From Spirochaetaceae bacterium (GTDB lineage: Bacteria; Spirochaetota; Spirochaetia; SZUA-6; Bin103): DNA of 18,424 nucleotides. The position numbers were made by a program, and so were the translations under genes. Position 1 is the first letter of the stretch, and every line of letters starts with the position of its first letter. Positions 1-7,426 of this stretch are shown piece after piece. The stretch is taken from the NCBI GenBank assembly GCA_028818385.1, contig JAPPNY010000035.1, forward strand, positions 3,000 through 21,423. Reading direction: 5' to 3'. The notes under the pieces are model-generated. The model searched no databases and had not been told where the DNA came from. It worked only from the letters and a program-made list of their open reading frames with translations.

Positions 1-47
1 CCGCCCCCCACCCTCTACATCATCCGGTTCAGGTCCGTCCCCTGTTC

Positions 48-92
48 TTTTTTTTACACCCCCCCCCCCGCCGCCCAAACCCCCCCCCCCCC
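48..92. repeat. Homopolymer tracts (T8, C11, C13) in gene-free left edge
   Basis: The first 108 bases hold no gene. They contain a run of eight T (48-55), a run of eleven C (59-69) and a run of thirteen C (80-92), separated by short C-rich pieces. On the minus strand these are G runs just downstream of the aapJ stop codon, where the permease gene aapQ would normally follow. The tracts could be a natural G-quadruplex-prone spacer, or poly-G read artefacts at a contig end. I see nothing else in this stretch. Confidence 0.8.
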
Positions 93-108
93 GCGACGGC
101 CAGACGGC

Positions 109-1137
109 TTAGCGGAACGGCGGCGCGTAGAGGATACCTCCGTCCTTGTACAGCGCGTTCACGCCGCGCTGCAGGCCCAGCTTGGTGTCCGGGCCGACGT
201 AGCGGTCGAAGATCTCGGCGTAGTTGCCTTCCGCCGCGATCGCGCGCACGGCCCAATCGGGTTCCAGCCCCAGCATCTCGCCGTAGCTGCCCTCGGTGCC
301 GAGCATGCGGTTGATCTCCGGGTGGTCGGTGCCGCCCGCCAGCTCCATCACGTTCTCCTGCGTGACGCCGAGCTCCTCGGCGATGATCAACGCGTTCAGC
401 ACCCAGCGCGCGATGTCCGCCCACTGGTCGTCACCCTGGCGGACCAGCGGCCCCAGCGGCTCCTTGGAGACGATCTCCGGGAACACCATGTGCGCGCCCG
501 GATCGTCGAAGGTCGCCTTGGTGGCGGCCAGGCCGGATGCGTCCGTGGTGTACACGTCGCAGCGCTCCGCCTCGTAGGCGGCGCGCGCCTCCGCGTTGTC
601 CTCGATCGGCACCGGCTCGTAGCTCATGTTGTTGGTGCGGAAGAAGTCCGCCAGGTTGAGCTCGGTGGTGGTGCCGGTCTGGATGCACACCGACGCGCCG
701 TCCAGCTCCTTGGCGCTCATGATGCCCAGTGCCGTGCGCCCGATGAAGCCCTGTCCATCGTAGTAGTTGACCCCGACGAAAGTCAGGCCCAGGTCGACGT
801 CGCGCGAGAAGGTCCAGGTGGTGTTGCGCGACAGCACGTCGATCTCACCGGCCTGCAGCGCCGGGAAGCGCGTCTTGCCGGTCAGGTTGACGAACGAGAT
901 CGCGTTGGCGTCGCCCAGCACGGCCGCTGCCAGCGCCCGGCAGTAGGCCACGTCGAAGCCTTCCCATCTGCCCTCGTCGTCGGTGTTGGCGAAGCCCACG
1001 AGACCGGTGTTGATCCCGCACTTCAGCTCCCCGGCGGCCTGCACGGCCGCGAGGGTCTGCGCCTGCAGCGCGGCGGCCCCCATGACCGCGAACACGGCGG
1101 CCAGTCCGACCGCCTTGATGTGAGTTGTCGTTTTCAT
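109..1137 (-). CDS. aapJ: General L-amino acid ABC transporter, periplasmic substrate-binding protein (AapJ-like)
   Basis: The 342-aa product is the usual length for AapJ/BztA binding proteins, which capture polar L-amino acids in the periplasm and deliver them to the AapQMP membrane complex. I chose ATG 1137 because a GGAGG-type ribosome site lies 11-12 nt upstream (about 1149-1156) and the protein then opens with a clean signal peptide: MKTTTHIK, a hydrophobic stretch to about residue 22, and a likely cut after LQA26. An ATG nine codons earlier has no such support. Family signatures are GELKCGINTGLVGFAN (36-51), GFDVAYCRALAAAV (60-73), ALQAGEIDVLSRNTTWTFSRD (93-113) and YYDGQG (125-130). 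It is preceded by its own promoter (1216-1244) and a 120-bp gap, so it can be expressed apart from the oxidoreductase. Its transporter partners are not visible, because the window ends 108 bases downstream. The family call is firm; the amino acid range is inferred. Confidence 0.93.
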   Translation of the reverse strand: MKTTTHIKAVGLAAVFAVMGAAALQAQTLAAVQAAGELKCGINTGLVGFANTDDEGRWEGFDVAYCRALAAAVLGDANAISFVNLTGKTRFPALQAGEIDVLSRNTTWTFSRDVDLGLTFVGVNYYDGQGFIGRTALGIMSAKELDGASVCIQTGTTTELNLADFFRTNNMSYEPVPIEDNAEARAAYEAERCDVYTTDASGLAATKATFDDPGAHMVFPEIVSKEPLGPLVRQGDDQWADIARWVLNALIIAEELGVTQENVMELAGGTDHPEINRMLGTEGSYGEMLGLEPDWAVRAIAAEGNYAEIFDRYVGPDTKLGLQRGVNALYKDGGILYAPPFR

Positions 1138-1215
1138 CAGATTCCCACTCCTCCTTGGTTCCATCCGATGGTTCTAACGGGCGCTTCCGCACCCCCGCGT
1201 AAACATAGCATGTCC

Positions 1216-1244
1216 ATTCTACCGATTTCGTCCCGGCATGACAA
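1216..1244 (-). promoter_or_regulatory. Sigma70-like promoter of aapJ
   Basis: Read on the minus strand, TTGTCA (1244-1239, five of six bases of TTGACA) is followed after exactly 17 nt by TAGAAT (1221-1216, five of six of TATAAT). The predicted start near 1209 gives a leader of about 70 nt ending in the AAGGAGGA ribosome site. It lies in the only sizeable gap of this minus-strand group. Confidence 0.72.
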
Positions 1245-1253
1245 CGAGTCGTT
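1243..1253. promoter_or_regulatory. 11-bp palindrome overlapping the aapJ -35 box (possible operator)
   Basis: AACGA-G-TCGTT is a perfect pseudo-palindrome whose left end overlaps the -35 hexamer (1239-1244). It is followed on the plus strand by a near repeat of the half-site, TTCGAG. Its position suits a repressor or activator site for aapJ. It is short, so chance occurrence is possible, and no regulator gene is in the window. Confidence 0.35.
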
Positions 1254-1257
1254 CGAG

Positions 1258-2256
1258 TTACTCCCAGCGGAGCGTGACCTCCCGCCCGTGCGCGGCCGAG
1301 CGTTCGGCCGCCTCCACCATGCGCAGCGCGTCGAGCGCGTCGCCCAACGTGGACAGCGGCGGGGAGCCGCCCAGCACGCACCGTTCGACGAAGTACTCCA
1401 CCTCGTATCGGAAGGCGTCGACGTAGCCGGGCATGCCGAAGCCGGGGCCGCCGTCCTCCTGGTACACCGCCTCGTTCCAGGAGTAGCTGACGCCGCCGCG
1501 CGTGCCCAGCACCTTGTACTGCACCAGCCACGGGTCGTTGGTGGGGTCGGTGGCCGCGAAGCTCGCCCACAGGTTGGCCAGCGCGCCGTCCGGCATCCGG
1601 CAGGTGATCGCGGTCTGCGCCGCGTCCGGCACGCCCGGCGCGTGCACGCCGGGGACGGCCATGCAGCTCAGGCGCTCGGGGCGCCCGAGCAGATACAGCA
1701 GCGAGTAGCAGTGGTGCACGCACACGACGCGCAGGATCGATCCGTACTTGCGGATCAGGTCGGCGTCGTGGAACAGGTTGTAGAGCATCCAGAAGGCGGC
1801 GACCGGGCCCAGCTTGCCCGCCTCGATCAGCTCCCTGGCCCGGCGCAGGGCCGGCACGTAGATGTAGTTGTGTCCCGGCATGCAGGTGCGGCCGGCGCGT
1901 TCGGCGGCGCGCATCAGGCGGCGGATGTCGGCGGTGCGATGCGCGACCGGCTTCTCCACCAGCACGTCCTTGCCGGCGCGCAACGCGGCCAGCGCCGCGG
2001 CGACGTGCCCCTCCGGCGGCGTCAGGACGTGCACGGCGTCCACGTCCGGATCGCCGACCAGCTCCTTCAGGGTGCGGTAGTCGCGCCCGCCGTGGCGGGC
2101 GGTCAGCGCCGCGGCCTTGCCCGGCTCGGCGTCGTACGCGCCGATGAACCGCGCGCGCTCGCAGGCGGCGACGGCGCGCCCGTGCAACTCCGCGACCAGG
2201 CCCGCGCCCACGAAGGCGATGCCGACGCGGTCGTTCGCTCCGGCGGGTTCTGCCAT
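1258..2256 (-). CDS. Gfo/Idh/MocA family NAD(P)-dependent oxidoreductase
   Basis: The 332-aa protein is of normal family length. These enzymes oxidise or reduce a hydroxyl on sugars, inositols or sugar acids with NAD(P) in the cytoplasm. The N-terminal Rossmann fold carries GAGLVAELHG (17-26), with the dinucleotide loop, and the hallmark EKP motif at 101-103. The C-terminal beta-sheet domain follows from about residue 125. In the usual catalytic HxxD segment this protein has VHHCYSLLYLLG, so the aspartate position reads Ser185 (His182-Cys-Tyr-Ser), a departure from the common pattern. ATG 2256 has GGAG (complement of 2263-2266) 6 nt upstream. It lies 120 bp after the propeller gene on the same strand, with a strong hairpin between them, and 120 bp before aapJ. 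Its place beside glycan-enzyme genes suggests a sugar substrate, but which one cannot be told. Confidence 0.92.
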   Translation of the reverse strand: MAEPAGANDRVGIAFVGAGLVAELHGRAVAACERARFIGAYDAEPGKAAALTARHGGRDYRTLKELVGDPDVDAVHVLTPPEGHVAAALAALRAGKDVLVEKPVAHRTADIRRLMRAAERAGRTCMPGHNYIYVPALRRARELIEAGKLGPVAAFWMLYNLFHDADLIRKYGSILRVVCVHHCYSLLYLLGRPERLSCMAVPGVHAPGVPDAAQTAITCRMPDGALANLWASFAATDPTNDPWLVQYKVLGTRGGVSYSWNEAVYQEDGGPGFGMPGYVDAFRYEVEYFVERCVLGGSPPLSTLGDALDALRMVEAAERSAAHGREVTLRWE

Positions 2257-2330
2257 GGGCCCCTCCAGATCGCTAATCGTCGCCCCAAAACCGTCGCCTG
2301 CGGCTCCGCTTTTGGCCCATCCGCACCTCG

Positions 2331-2383
2331 CTACTGAGTCTGTCGGACTTGCCGCTGGAGCGCCAGTCCGACAGGCTCAGTAG
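2331..2383. terminator. 19-bp stem hairpin at the 3' end of the 2377-3873 propeller gene
   Basis: Arms 2331-2349 and 2365-2383 are inverted copies matching at 18 of 19 positions, around a 15-nt loop (2350-2364). The right arm runs over the stop codon (2377-2379) and last two codons of the minus-strand propeller gene. There is no T-run after the stem in either direction, so this is not a classic intrinsic terminator. It may stop transcription with a factor, protect the mRNA 3' end, or attenuate read-through into the oxidoreductase. The single odd pair (2339/2375) is a G-U wobble only in a plus-strand transcript; in the minus-strand transcript it is A-C. Confidence 0.6.
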
Positions 2384-3873
2384 AGCCGGTACGCGTACAG
2401 GGCCGCTCCGTCCACGCGGAAGTGGAGCCACACGGTCTGCCCGCGCAGCTCGCGCAGGTCGGCCTTGTCCTTCCAGCGCACCGCGGTGCGGGAGCCGCCG
2501 GCCAGCTCGATCCGGCAGTCGTCCAGGCCGTAGCCGTCGATGAACTCGCCGTCCGTACGCCGCACGCCCACCTGCACGACGCCGGCGAACAGCCGCTCGG
2601 CGTTCACCTCCAACTTGTCCCGCTCGATCCGGAGCGGCTTGGTGAGCAGCTCGCCCGGCTCGCGGCGCGAGTGCGCCATGCCGGCGAAGCGGTCGCGCAT
2701 GATCCACATCAGGCCCATCGCCATCGGCATGCCGGCGCCGGTGCCGGCCGCGCCGCCGGTATAGAACAGGAAGATCTTCTCGCCGTTCTCGATCGGCAGG
2801 TTGTGCGTGGGGTACACCAGCACGCGGTCGAAGGAGCCGGCCGGTCCGGGGTCCAGGAACAGCGTGCCGGGGCAGACCCGCTGCCACGGCTGGCCGTCGC
2901 GGTTGCTGACCAGCTCGCAGCCGTCGCCGTAGCCGGCGTTGCACCAGCGCTCCAGGAATCCCAGGTTCAGGTTGCCGTAGTTGAACGGCGTGATGCCGCC
3001 GTGCCACTCGTACGCGCGGCCGAAGCCGGAGTCGGGCTGGTTGAACACCGCCATCTCGGCCGGGTCGGTCCAGTGCACGAGGTCGGGGCTGGTGCGCAGG
3101 GCAGCGTTGCGGCCGAACAGGTTGAGGGCGCGCTCGTTCAGCCACCAGCGGCGGTTGCGCTCGTCGCGCGTGACCATCATGTAGTCGCCGTGCCGCATCG
3201 GCAGCAGCCGCCGCGGCCGGCGCGTCCAGTGCACGCCGTCCGGGCTGGTGTCCAGGTACTGGCCCCAGACCGACCGCGCCTGCTCCACCTGCTCCGGGGT
3301 GACGTCCGGGTACTGCTCCGGGTAGGCCGGCGCCCACATGCGGTGGTCCTGCATGTTGGCGATCAGCTTGTAGCGCCGCTCGGGGTCCGGGTCGTCCTCG
3401 TCCCGTATCACGGTGAGGCCGTCCATGTTGTTGAGCACGCCGATCACCTCGCCGTGCTCGTCGGTGGCCGGCAGCCCCTCGCCGCGGCGCGCCAGCTCGA
3501 ACTCGACCAGGTTGTCGCCGTCGGGCGCGAACGTGTACCAGAGGTTGTTCGCGGAGCTGCCGCGGTAGCGCACCACGCCCAGGTCTGGCTTGCTCCAGTG
3601 GCGGCCGTCCATGCTCTCGGCCAGCGCGTAGCCGCCGCGGTCCAGCTCGCCCGGCTTGCGCGCGGTGTTCATGGCGAAGTACCACATGCGCAGGCGGTGA
3701 CCGGGCTCGCGGACCACGCTCCCCCACGCCTGCGCGCGGTCTCCCTCCCACGGCCGGTCGGCGCGCAGCACCGGGCGCGGAAACCGCGACGGCTTGTTCA
3801 CCACCCGGACCAGGTTCACGTAGTGCTGGATCTCGGCGTCGTCGACGAACAGGTGCAGGTCGGGATCATTCAT
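2377..3873 (-). CDS. GH32/GH43-like beta-propeller protein with C-terminal beta-sandwich (LF(I/V)DD family), paralogue A
   Basis: The 498-aa protein opens with LHLFVDD (6-12), an N-terminal signature I associate with a large, uncharacterised family of glycoside hydrolase 32/43-like propellers. Four Asp-box-like turns, S-x-D-G/L-x-x-W, recur at 87-93, 210-216, 262-268 and 323-330, one per blade. A beta-sandwich-like tail (about 415-498) matches the GH32 layout. A segment rich in acidic residues, DEDDPDPERRYK (158-169), is shared with the neighbour at 3924-5342. There is no signal peptide, so it is probably cytoplasmic. ATG 3873 is preferred over an upstream in-frame codon (3918) because it aligns the N-terminus with the paralogue and leaves room for divergent promoters. 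There is no Shine-Dalgarno site, but TAAGCT ends 8 nt upstream. The likely role is hydrolysis of a plant- or animal-type oligosaccharide; catalytic acids are not identified with confidence. Confidence 0.82.
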   Translation of the reverse strand: MNDPDLHLFVDDAEIQHYVNLVRVVNKPSRFPRPVLRADRPWEGDRAQAWGSVVREPGHRLRMWYFAMNTARKPGELDRGGYALAESMDGRHWSKPDLGVVRYRGSSANNLWYTFAPDGDNLVEFELARRGEGLPATDEHGEVIGVLNNMDGLTVIRDEDDPDPERRYKLIANMQDHRMWAPAYPEQYPDVTPEQVEQARSVWGQYLDTSPDGVHWTRRPRRLLPMRHGDYMMVTRDERNRRWWLNERALNLFGRNAALRTSPDLVHWTDPAEMAVFNQPDSGFGRAYEWHGGITPFNYGNLNLGFLERWCNAGYGDGCELVSNRDGQPWQRVCPGTLFLDPGPAGSFDRVLVYPTHNLPIENGEKIFLFYTGGAAGTGAGMPMAMGLMWIMRDRFAGMAHSRREPGELLTKPLRIERDKLEVNAERLFAGVVQVGVRRTDGEFIDGYGLDDCRIELAGGSRTAVRWKDKADLRELRGQTVWLHFRVDGAALYAYRLY

Positions 3874-3881
3874 CGCCGTGC

Positions 3882-3887
3882 AGCTTA
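3882..3887 (-). promoter_or_regulatory. -10-like TANNNT element (TAAGCT), leaderless start of the 3873 gene
   Basis: On the minus strand TAAGCT is followed by 8 nt and then ATG 3873. No Shine-Dalgarno site is present. Transcription from this hexamer would begin at or within a base or two of the ATG. I found no convincing -35 box. Confidence 0.45.
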
Positions 3888-3893
3888 GTGGCC

Positions 3894-3909
3894 GCACGGG
3901 CTGCCGTGC
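3894..3909. promoter_or_regulatory. GCACGG-N4-CCGTGC palindrome between divergent promoters (candidate operator)
   Basis: Two perfect inverted 6-mers (3894-3899, 3904-3909) flank a 4-nt spacer. A third copy of the half-site, CCGTGC, lies at 3876-3881 in direct orientation to the right half. The half-site centres are 18 and 10 bp apart. All three fall within the 50-bp region shared by the two divergent propeller genes, where a regulator could control both. The regulator itself is not in the window. Confidence 0.5.
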
Positions 3910-3915
3910 TACCGT
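3910..3915 (+). promoter_or_regulatory. Extended -10-like element (TGCTACCGT), leaderless start of the 3924 gene
   Basis: TACCGT fits TANNNT and is preceded by TGC, an extended -10 pattern. It ends 8 nt before ATG 3924, and there is no ribosome site. The block CGTG(C/G)TACCGTC recurs upstream of the permease start at 8199, one base different. The two divergent -10 elements are only 22 bp apart, so polymerases for the two genes would compete. Confidence 0.5.
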
Positions 3916-3923
3916 CACGTCTC

Positions 3924-5342
3924 ATGCGACATCTGTTCATAGACGACGGCGAGCTCACGCGGGTGGAGCGGCTGTACCGGCGGGTGCATCAGCCGCGCCG
4001 GCATCCGGACAACCCGGTGCTGGACGGCGATACGCCGTGGGAGACGCACGTGTCGGTGTACGGCACCACGCTGTACGACCAGGAGCGCGGCCTGTTTCGC
4101 CGCTGGTACCTGACCAGCCCGGGCAGCAACGAGGAGCGGGTCTCGGTCGGTCCGGCCGGCGGCCGGGTGCTCAACATTCCCGGCAACGTGACGCTGCTCG
4201 GCTACGCCACCTCCACCGACGGCGTGCACTGGGAGAAACCGGACCTGGGCCAGATGGCCATCGCCGGCGACAGCCACAACAACATCCTGCACATCGGCCG
4301 CCTCAACTGCGAAGGCGCCTCGATCATCGAGGATCCGGACGACCCCGACCCCGACAAGCGCTTCAAGGCGTTCTACTGGGAGCACGGCGGCGACGGCACG
4401 CTGACCAAGCTGCCCGGCGGCCGCGTGCTGTTCGGGACCGGCGACGGCGACGGCATGTGGATCTCGCACTCGCCCGACGGCGTGCGCTGGACCAACTACG
4501 CCACCAACCCGGCCATAAACCTGGGCTCCGACACCGACCAGACCGTGCTGCGCGACCCGGCCCTGCACCGCTACGTCGCCTTCGGGCGCTTCAACGCCGG
4601 CGGGCGCAAGATGGCGCGCGCCGAGAGCGACGACTTCGTGCACTGGACCGAGCCCGAGCTCGTGTTCGAATGCGACGAGGGCGACGAGGCGGAGACGCAG
4701 TTCTACGGGGTGCCCATCGACCTCTACGAGGGGCTGTACCTGGGCATGCCGTGGATCTACCGCGAGGGGGTGGACGGCACGATCGACACCCAGCTCGCCG
4801 TCAGCCGCGACGGCATCGACTGGCAGCGGGTGGGCGCGCGCGAGACCTTCCTGTCGCTCGGCGCGCCGGGCGGCCCGGAGGACGGTATGTGCCGGGTCGG
4901 CAAGCGGTTCATCGTCCGCGGCGATCAGATCTACCTGTTCTACGGCGCCGTGCAGGGGCCGCACGGCGGGCGCAAGTTCTCCGGCGGCAGCTCGCGCGCG
5001 ACCGGCTTGTGCCTGGCGCTGCTGCGCCGCGACGGATTCGTTTCGATGAGCGGTGACGCGGACGGCGGCTGGCTGCTGACGCGTCCGGTGGCGGTGGATG
5101 CAGGCCGGGGCGAGGCCGCACTGCACCTGAACGTGAACGCACGCGGGCGGGCGGTGGTCACGCTCTGCGACGACGACGGGGTGCCGATCGAGGGGTTCGA
5201 GCCGTCGCGGGCGGTGACCGGCGATCACACCGACGTGACCGTGGCCTGGCCCGACCGGCAGATCGGAGCGCTGGCCGGGCAGCGGCTGCGGCTGCGGATC
5301 GAGCTGCACGACGCCGACCTCTTCTCGTTCTGGTTGGAGTGA
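3924..5342 (+). CDS. GH32/GH43-like beta-propeller protein with C-terminal beta-sandwich (LF(I/V)DD family), paralogue B
   Basis: This 472-aa protein is a divergent paralogue of the gene at 2377-3873. It begins MRHLFIDDGEL, then PVLDGDTPWE (31-40), which lines up with PVLRADRPWE in the partner. Four Asp-box-like turns lie at 97-103, 183-189, 235-241 and 294-300. DPDDPDPDKRFK (137-148) matches the acidic strip of the paralogue, and a beta-sandwich tail runs from about 385. No signal peptide or membrane segment is present, so a cytoplasmic glycan-processing role is likely. ATG 3924 is chosen over an ATG 12 codons earlier, because the earlier one would absorb the promoter region and break the alignment with the paralogue. 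It is the first gene of the long plus-strand run and its stop overlaps the heparinase ATG by one base (TGATG), implying coupled translation. Substrate and catalytic acids are unknown. Confidence 0.82.
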   Translation: MRHLFIDDGELTRVERLYRRVHQPRRHPDNPVLDGDTPWETHVSVYGTTLYDQERGLFRRWYLTSPGSNEERVSVGPAGGRVLNIPGNVTLLGYATSTDGVHWEKPDLGQMAIAGDSHNNILHIGRLNCEGASIIEDPDDPDPDKRFKAFYWEHGGDGTLTKLPGGRVLFGTGDGDGMWISHSPDGVRWTNYATNPAINLGSDTDQTVLRDPALHRYVAFGRFNAGGRKMARAESDDFVHWTEPELVFECDEGDEAETQFYGVPIDLYEGLYLGMPWIYREGVDGTIDTQLAVSRDGIDWQRVGARETFLSLGAPGGPEDGMCRVGKRFIVRGDQIYLFYGAVQGPHGGRKFSGGSSRATGLCLALLRRDGFVSMSGDADGGWLLTRPVAVDAGRGEAALHLNVNARGRAVVTLCDDDGVPIEGFEPSRAVTGDHTDVTVAWPDRQIGALAGQRLRLRIELHDADLFSFWLE

Positions 5343-7426
5343 TGGCACCGGCGGCGGATTCCGAGCCGAACGCGGCGCCCGCGGCCGGCCATCCCCGCGT
5401 CTACTTCACCGCGGAGTCGCTCGAACGGCTGCGCGGGCAGGCTGACTCGCAGGCGTTCGCGCCGCTCCTGGCGACGATGCGCGAGCGCGCGCAGGCGGCG
5501 CTGGCCGAGCCGCTGCCGGAGGTGGTGCTGCCCGACGACCTGCTGCTTCCGGGCGAGCCCACCTGGGACCAGCGCTACCCGCGCGACGAGGAGACCTTCG
5601 CGGCGCACGAGCGGATGATGTACCCGCTGCGCGCGCTGTACATCGCGCTGCCGGCCACGGCCTTCGTGGCCATGCTCGACGGCGACCGGGCGTGCCGGGA
5701 CTACGCGGTGGCGGGGATGCGGCACCTGGCCGGGCTCGACCTGGAGAGGACCTCCTACCTCAACACCCACCAGTTCCACGGCGTGGTGCCGTCCGTGTCG
5801 CAGGCGCTGGACTACCTGTGGGACGACCTGGGCGCGGACCGCTCATCAGTCGTCGCCGGGCTCGCCGCGCGCGCCGGCGAGTTCCACGCGCACAGCGTGC
5901 TCAACACCTTCGACAACCCCCTGGACAGCCACAGCATCGTCTACGGGCCGCCGGAGATGGCGGTGGCGGCTCTGGCGCTCTACCACCACGTGCCGGAGGC
6001 GGCCGGCTGGCTGGCCGACGTCGAGCGGTTCCTGGCCGAGGCGTTCCCGGGCTACGGCGGCGCCGACGGCGGCTGGGGACAAGGCTTCGGCTACGTCTAC
6101 AGCCACTACTTCCAGCGCATCGCGCACCTCTTTCGCGTCGCCACCGGCGCCGATCACTTCGATCGCCCGTGGGGCCGCAACAACGGCCGCCACTTCCTGT
6201 ATTTCCGGCCGCCGTGGAGCACCTGCACCAGCTTCGGGGACGCCTCCTACTCCACCCATCCGGCACTCAACCGGCAGATCATGGGGATGTACGGGCGCGT
6301 CTACGGCGACCCGGTCTACCGCTGGTACGCGGAGCAGGTAGAGGACGGCGACGCGGCCGGCCGCGACCCGCTGGCCGAGCTGAGCGCCCGCCTCACCTGG
6401 CCGGAACCGCCGGCCGCCACGCCGCCGCACGAACTGCCGCGTTCGGTCCACTTCGCCGACACCGGCTGGGTCGCCTTGCACAGCGACCTCACCTCGCGCG
6501 AGGCGAACGTGATGCTCTGCTTCAAGAGCAGCCGCTTCGGCTCGTTCAGCCACAGCCACGCCGACCAGAACAGCTTCGTGCTGGAGGCGTTCGGCCGGCC
6601 GCTGCTGATCGACAGCGGCTTCTACCCCTGGTACGGCAGCCCGCACGATCTTGCCTGGACCCGCCACACCCGCGCCCACAACGCGGTGCTGGTCGACGAC
6701 CGCGGCCAGGCGGTCTGGAGGGTGGAGGCGAGCGGCCGCATCATCGCCTTCGCGACCGGGCCGGACTACGACTACTGCGCCGGTGACGCGACCGCGGCGT
6801 ACGGGCTCGAGTCCCACGAGCACACCCACCGCCCGCTGCGCTTGAGCGAGCGCAGCGCTGCGGAGCTGGGCGTCGAGCGCGCCATCCGCCACGTGATCTT
6901 CCTGCGCCCGGCGGTCTTCGTCGTGATCGACGACGTGGTCACCCGGGAGCCGCGGCCGGTCCAGCTCGCCTTCCATGCGCCGGTGCCGTTCGAGGTGCCG
7001 GCGCCTGCCGAGGCGAACGGCTGTGTGACCGCGGTGGTCGGCAACCCGCCGGCGCTGGCGCGGCTCGCCTTCTGCGCGGAGCCCGGCGCCGCCGCTGCCC
7101 GGCCGGCGCGCGCCGATCGCTTCCCGGTCGACCCGGAGCGCTCCCACGAGCAGGAGTACCCCCCGCAGTGGCACCTGACCGCCGCGTTCGATGCGGCGGG
7201 CCGCGAGCGGCTGCTGGTGACCGTGATCCAGGTCGCGCGCGAGGGCGAGGAGTTGCCGCTGGTCGGCGTCGAGCACAGCGGATCGGAAACCGGGATCGAC
7301 GGCCAGCGTGTGGTCTCGGTCGAGGTGGACGGGCACATGGCGACGCTGCGGGTGAACGGGTTCGGGTCTTCGCTCGCGTGTGCCGGCCGCGGCACCGCTG
7401 CACTCGAGGTCTCAGCCCCGCGTTGA
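5342..7426 (+). CDS. Heparinase II/III family polysaccharide lyase-like protein
   Basis: The 694-aa protein has the family's two parts. The first is an N-terminal alpha/alpha-barrel (about 30-340). The second is an antiparallel beta-sandwich carrying the diagnostic SHSHADQNSF (His406, Asp408, Gln409), then RPLLIDSGFYPWYG and RAHNAVLVDD. Such enzymes cleave uronic-acid-linked polysaccharides by beta-elimination, using a tyrosine and histidines. Candidates here are Tyr251/Tyr253 in GYVYSHYF, His197 in DSHS, and His406. No signal peptide is seen, whereas many family lyases are secreted or periplasmic, so it may act on imported oligosaccharides. ATG 5342 overlaps the preceding stop by one base; a GTG three bases upstream is an alternative. 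The next gene starts inside its last codon. Which polymer it cuts (heparin-like, alginate-like or other) cannot be read from the sequence. Confidence 0.9.
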   Translation: MAPAADSEPNAAPAAGHPRVYFTAESLERLRGQADSQAFAPLLATMRERAQAALAEPLPEVVLPDDLLLPGEPTWDQRYPRDEETFAAHERMMYPLRALYIALPATAFVAMLDGDRACRDYAVAGMRHLAGLDLERTSYLNTHQFHGVVPSVSQALDYLWDDLGADRSSVVAGLAARAGEFHAHSVLNTFDNPLDSHSIVYGPPEMAVAALALYHHVPEAAGWLADVERFLAEAFPGYGGADGGWGQGFGYVYSHYFQRIAHLFRVATGADHFDRPWGRNNGRHFLYFRPPWSTCTSFGDASYSTHPALNRQIMGMYGRVYGDPVYRWYAEQVEDGDAAGRDPLAELSARLTWPEPPAATPPHELPRSVHFADTGWVALHSDLTSREANVMLCFKSSRFGSFSHSHADQNSFVLEAFGRPLLIDSGFYPWYGSPHDLAWTRHTRAHNAVLVDDRGQAVWRVEASGRIIAFATGPDYDYCAGDATAAYGLESHEHTHRPLRLSERSAAELGVERAIRHVIFLRPAVFVVIDDVVTREPRPVQLAFHAPVPFEVPAPAEANGCVTAVVGNPPALARLAFCAEPGAAAARPARADRFPVDPERSHEQEYPPQWHLTAAFDAAGRERLLVTVIQVAREGEELPLVGVEHSGSETGIDGQRVVSVEVDGHMATLRVNGFGSSLACAGRGTAALEVSAPR

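Noticed and set aside
322..2337. A 671-codon open frame on the plus strand
   Set aside because: It lies opposite aapJ and the Gfo/Idh gene, both firmly recognised. Its product has no recognisable fold.
3859..3873. MNDPD at the start of the first propeller as the GH32 catalytic WMNDPNG motif
   Set aside because: It lies before the first strand, lacks the following N-G, and is absent from the paralogue, so it is a coincidence.
3874..3918. Upstream starts that extend both propeller genes into each other
   Set aside because: The extra residues do not align between the paralogues, and the extensions would overlap and consume the divergent promoter region.
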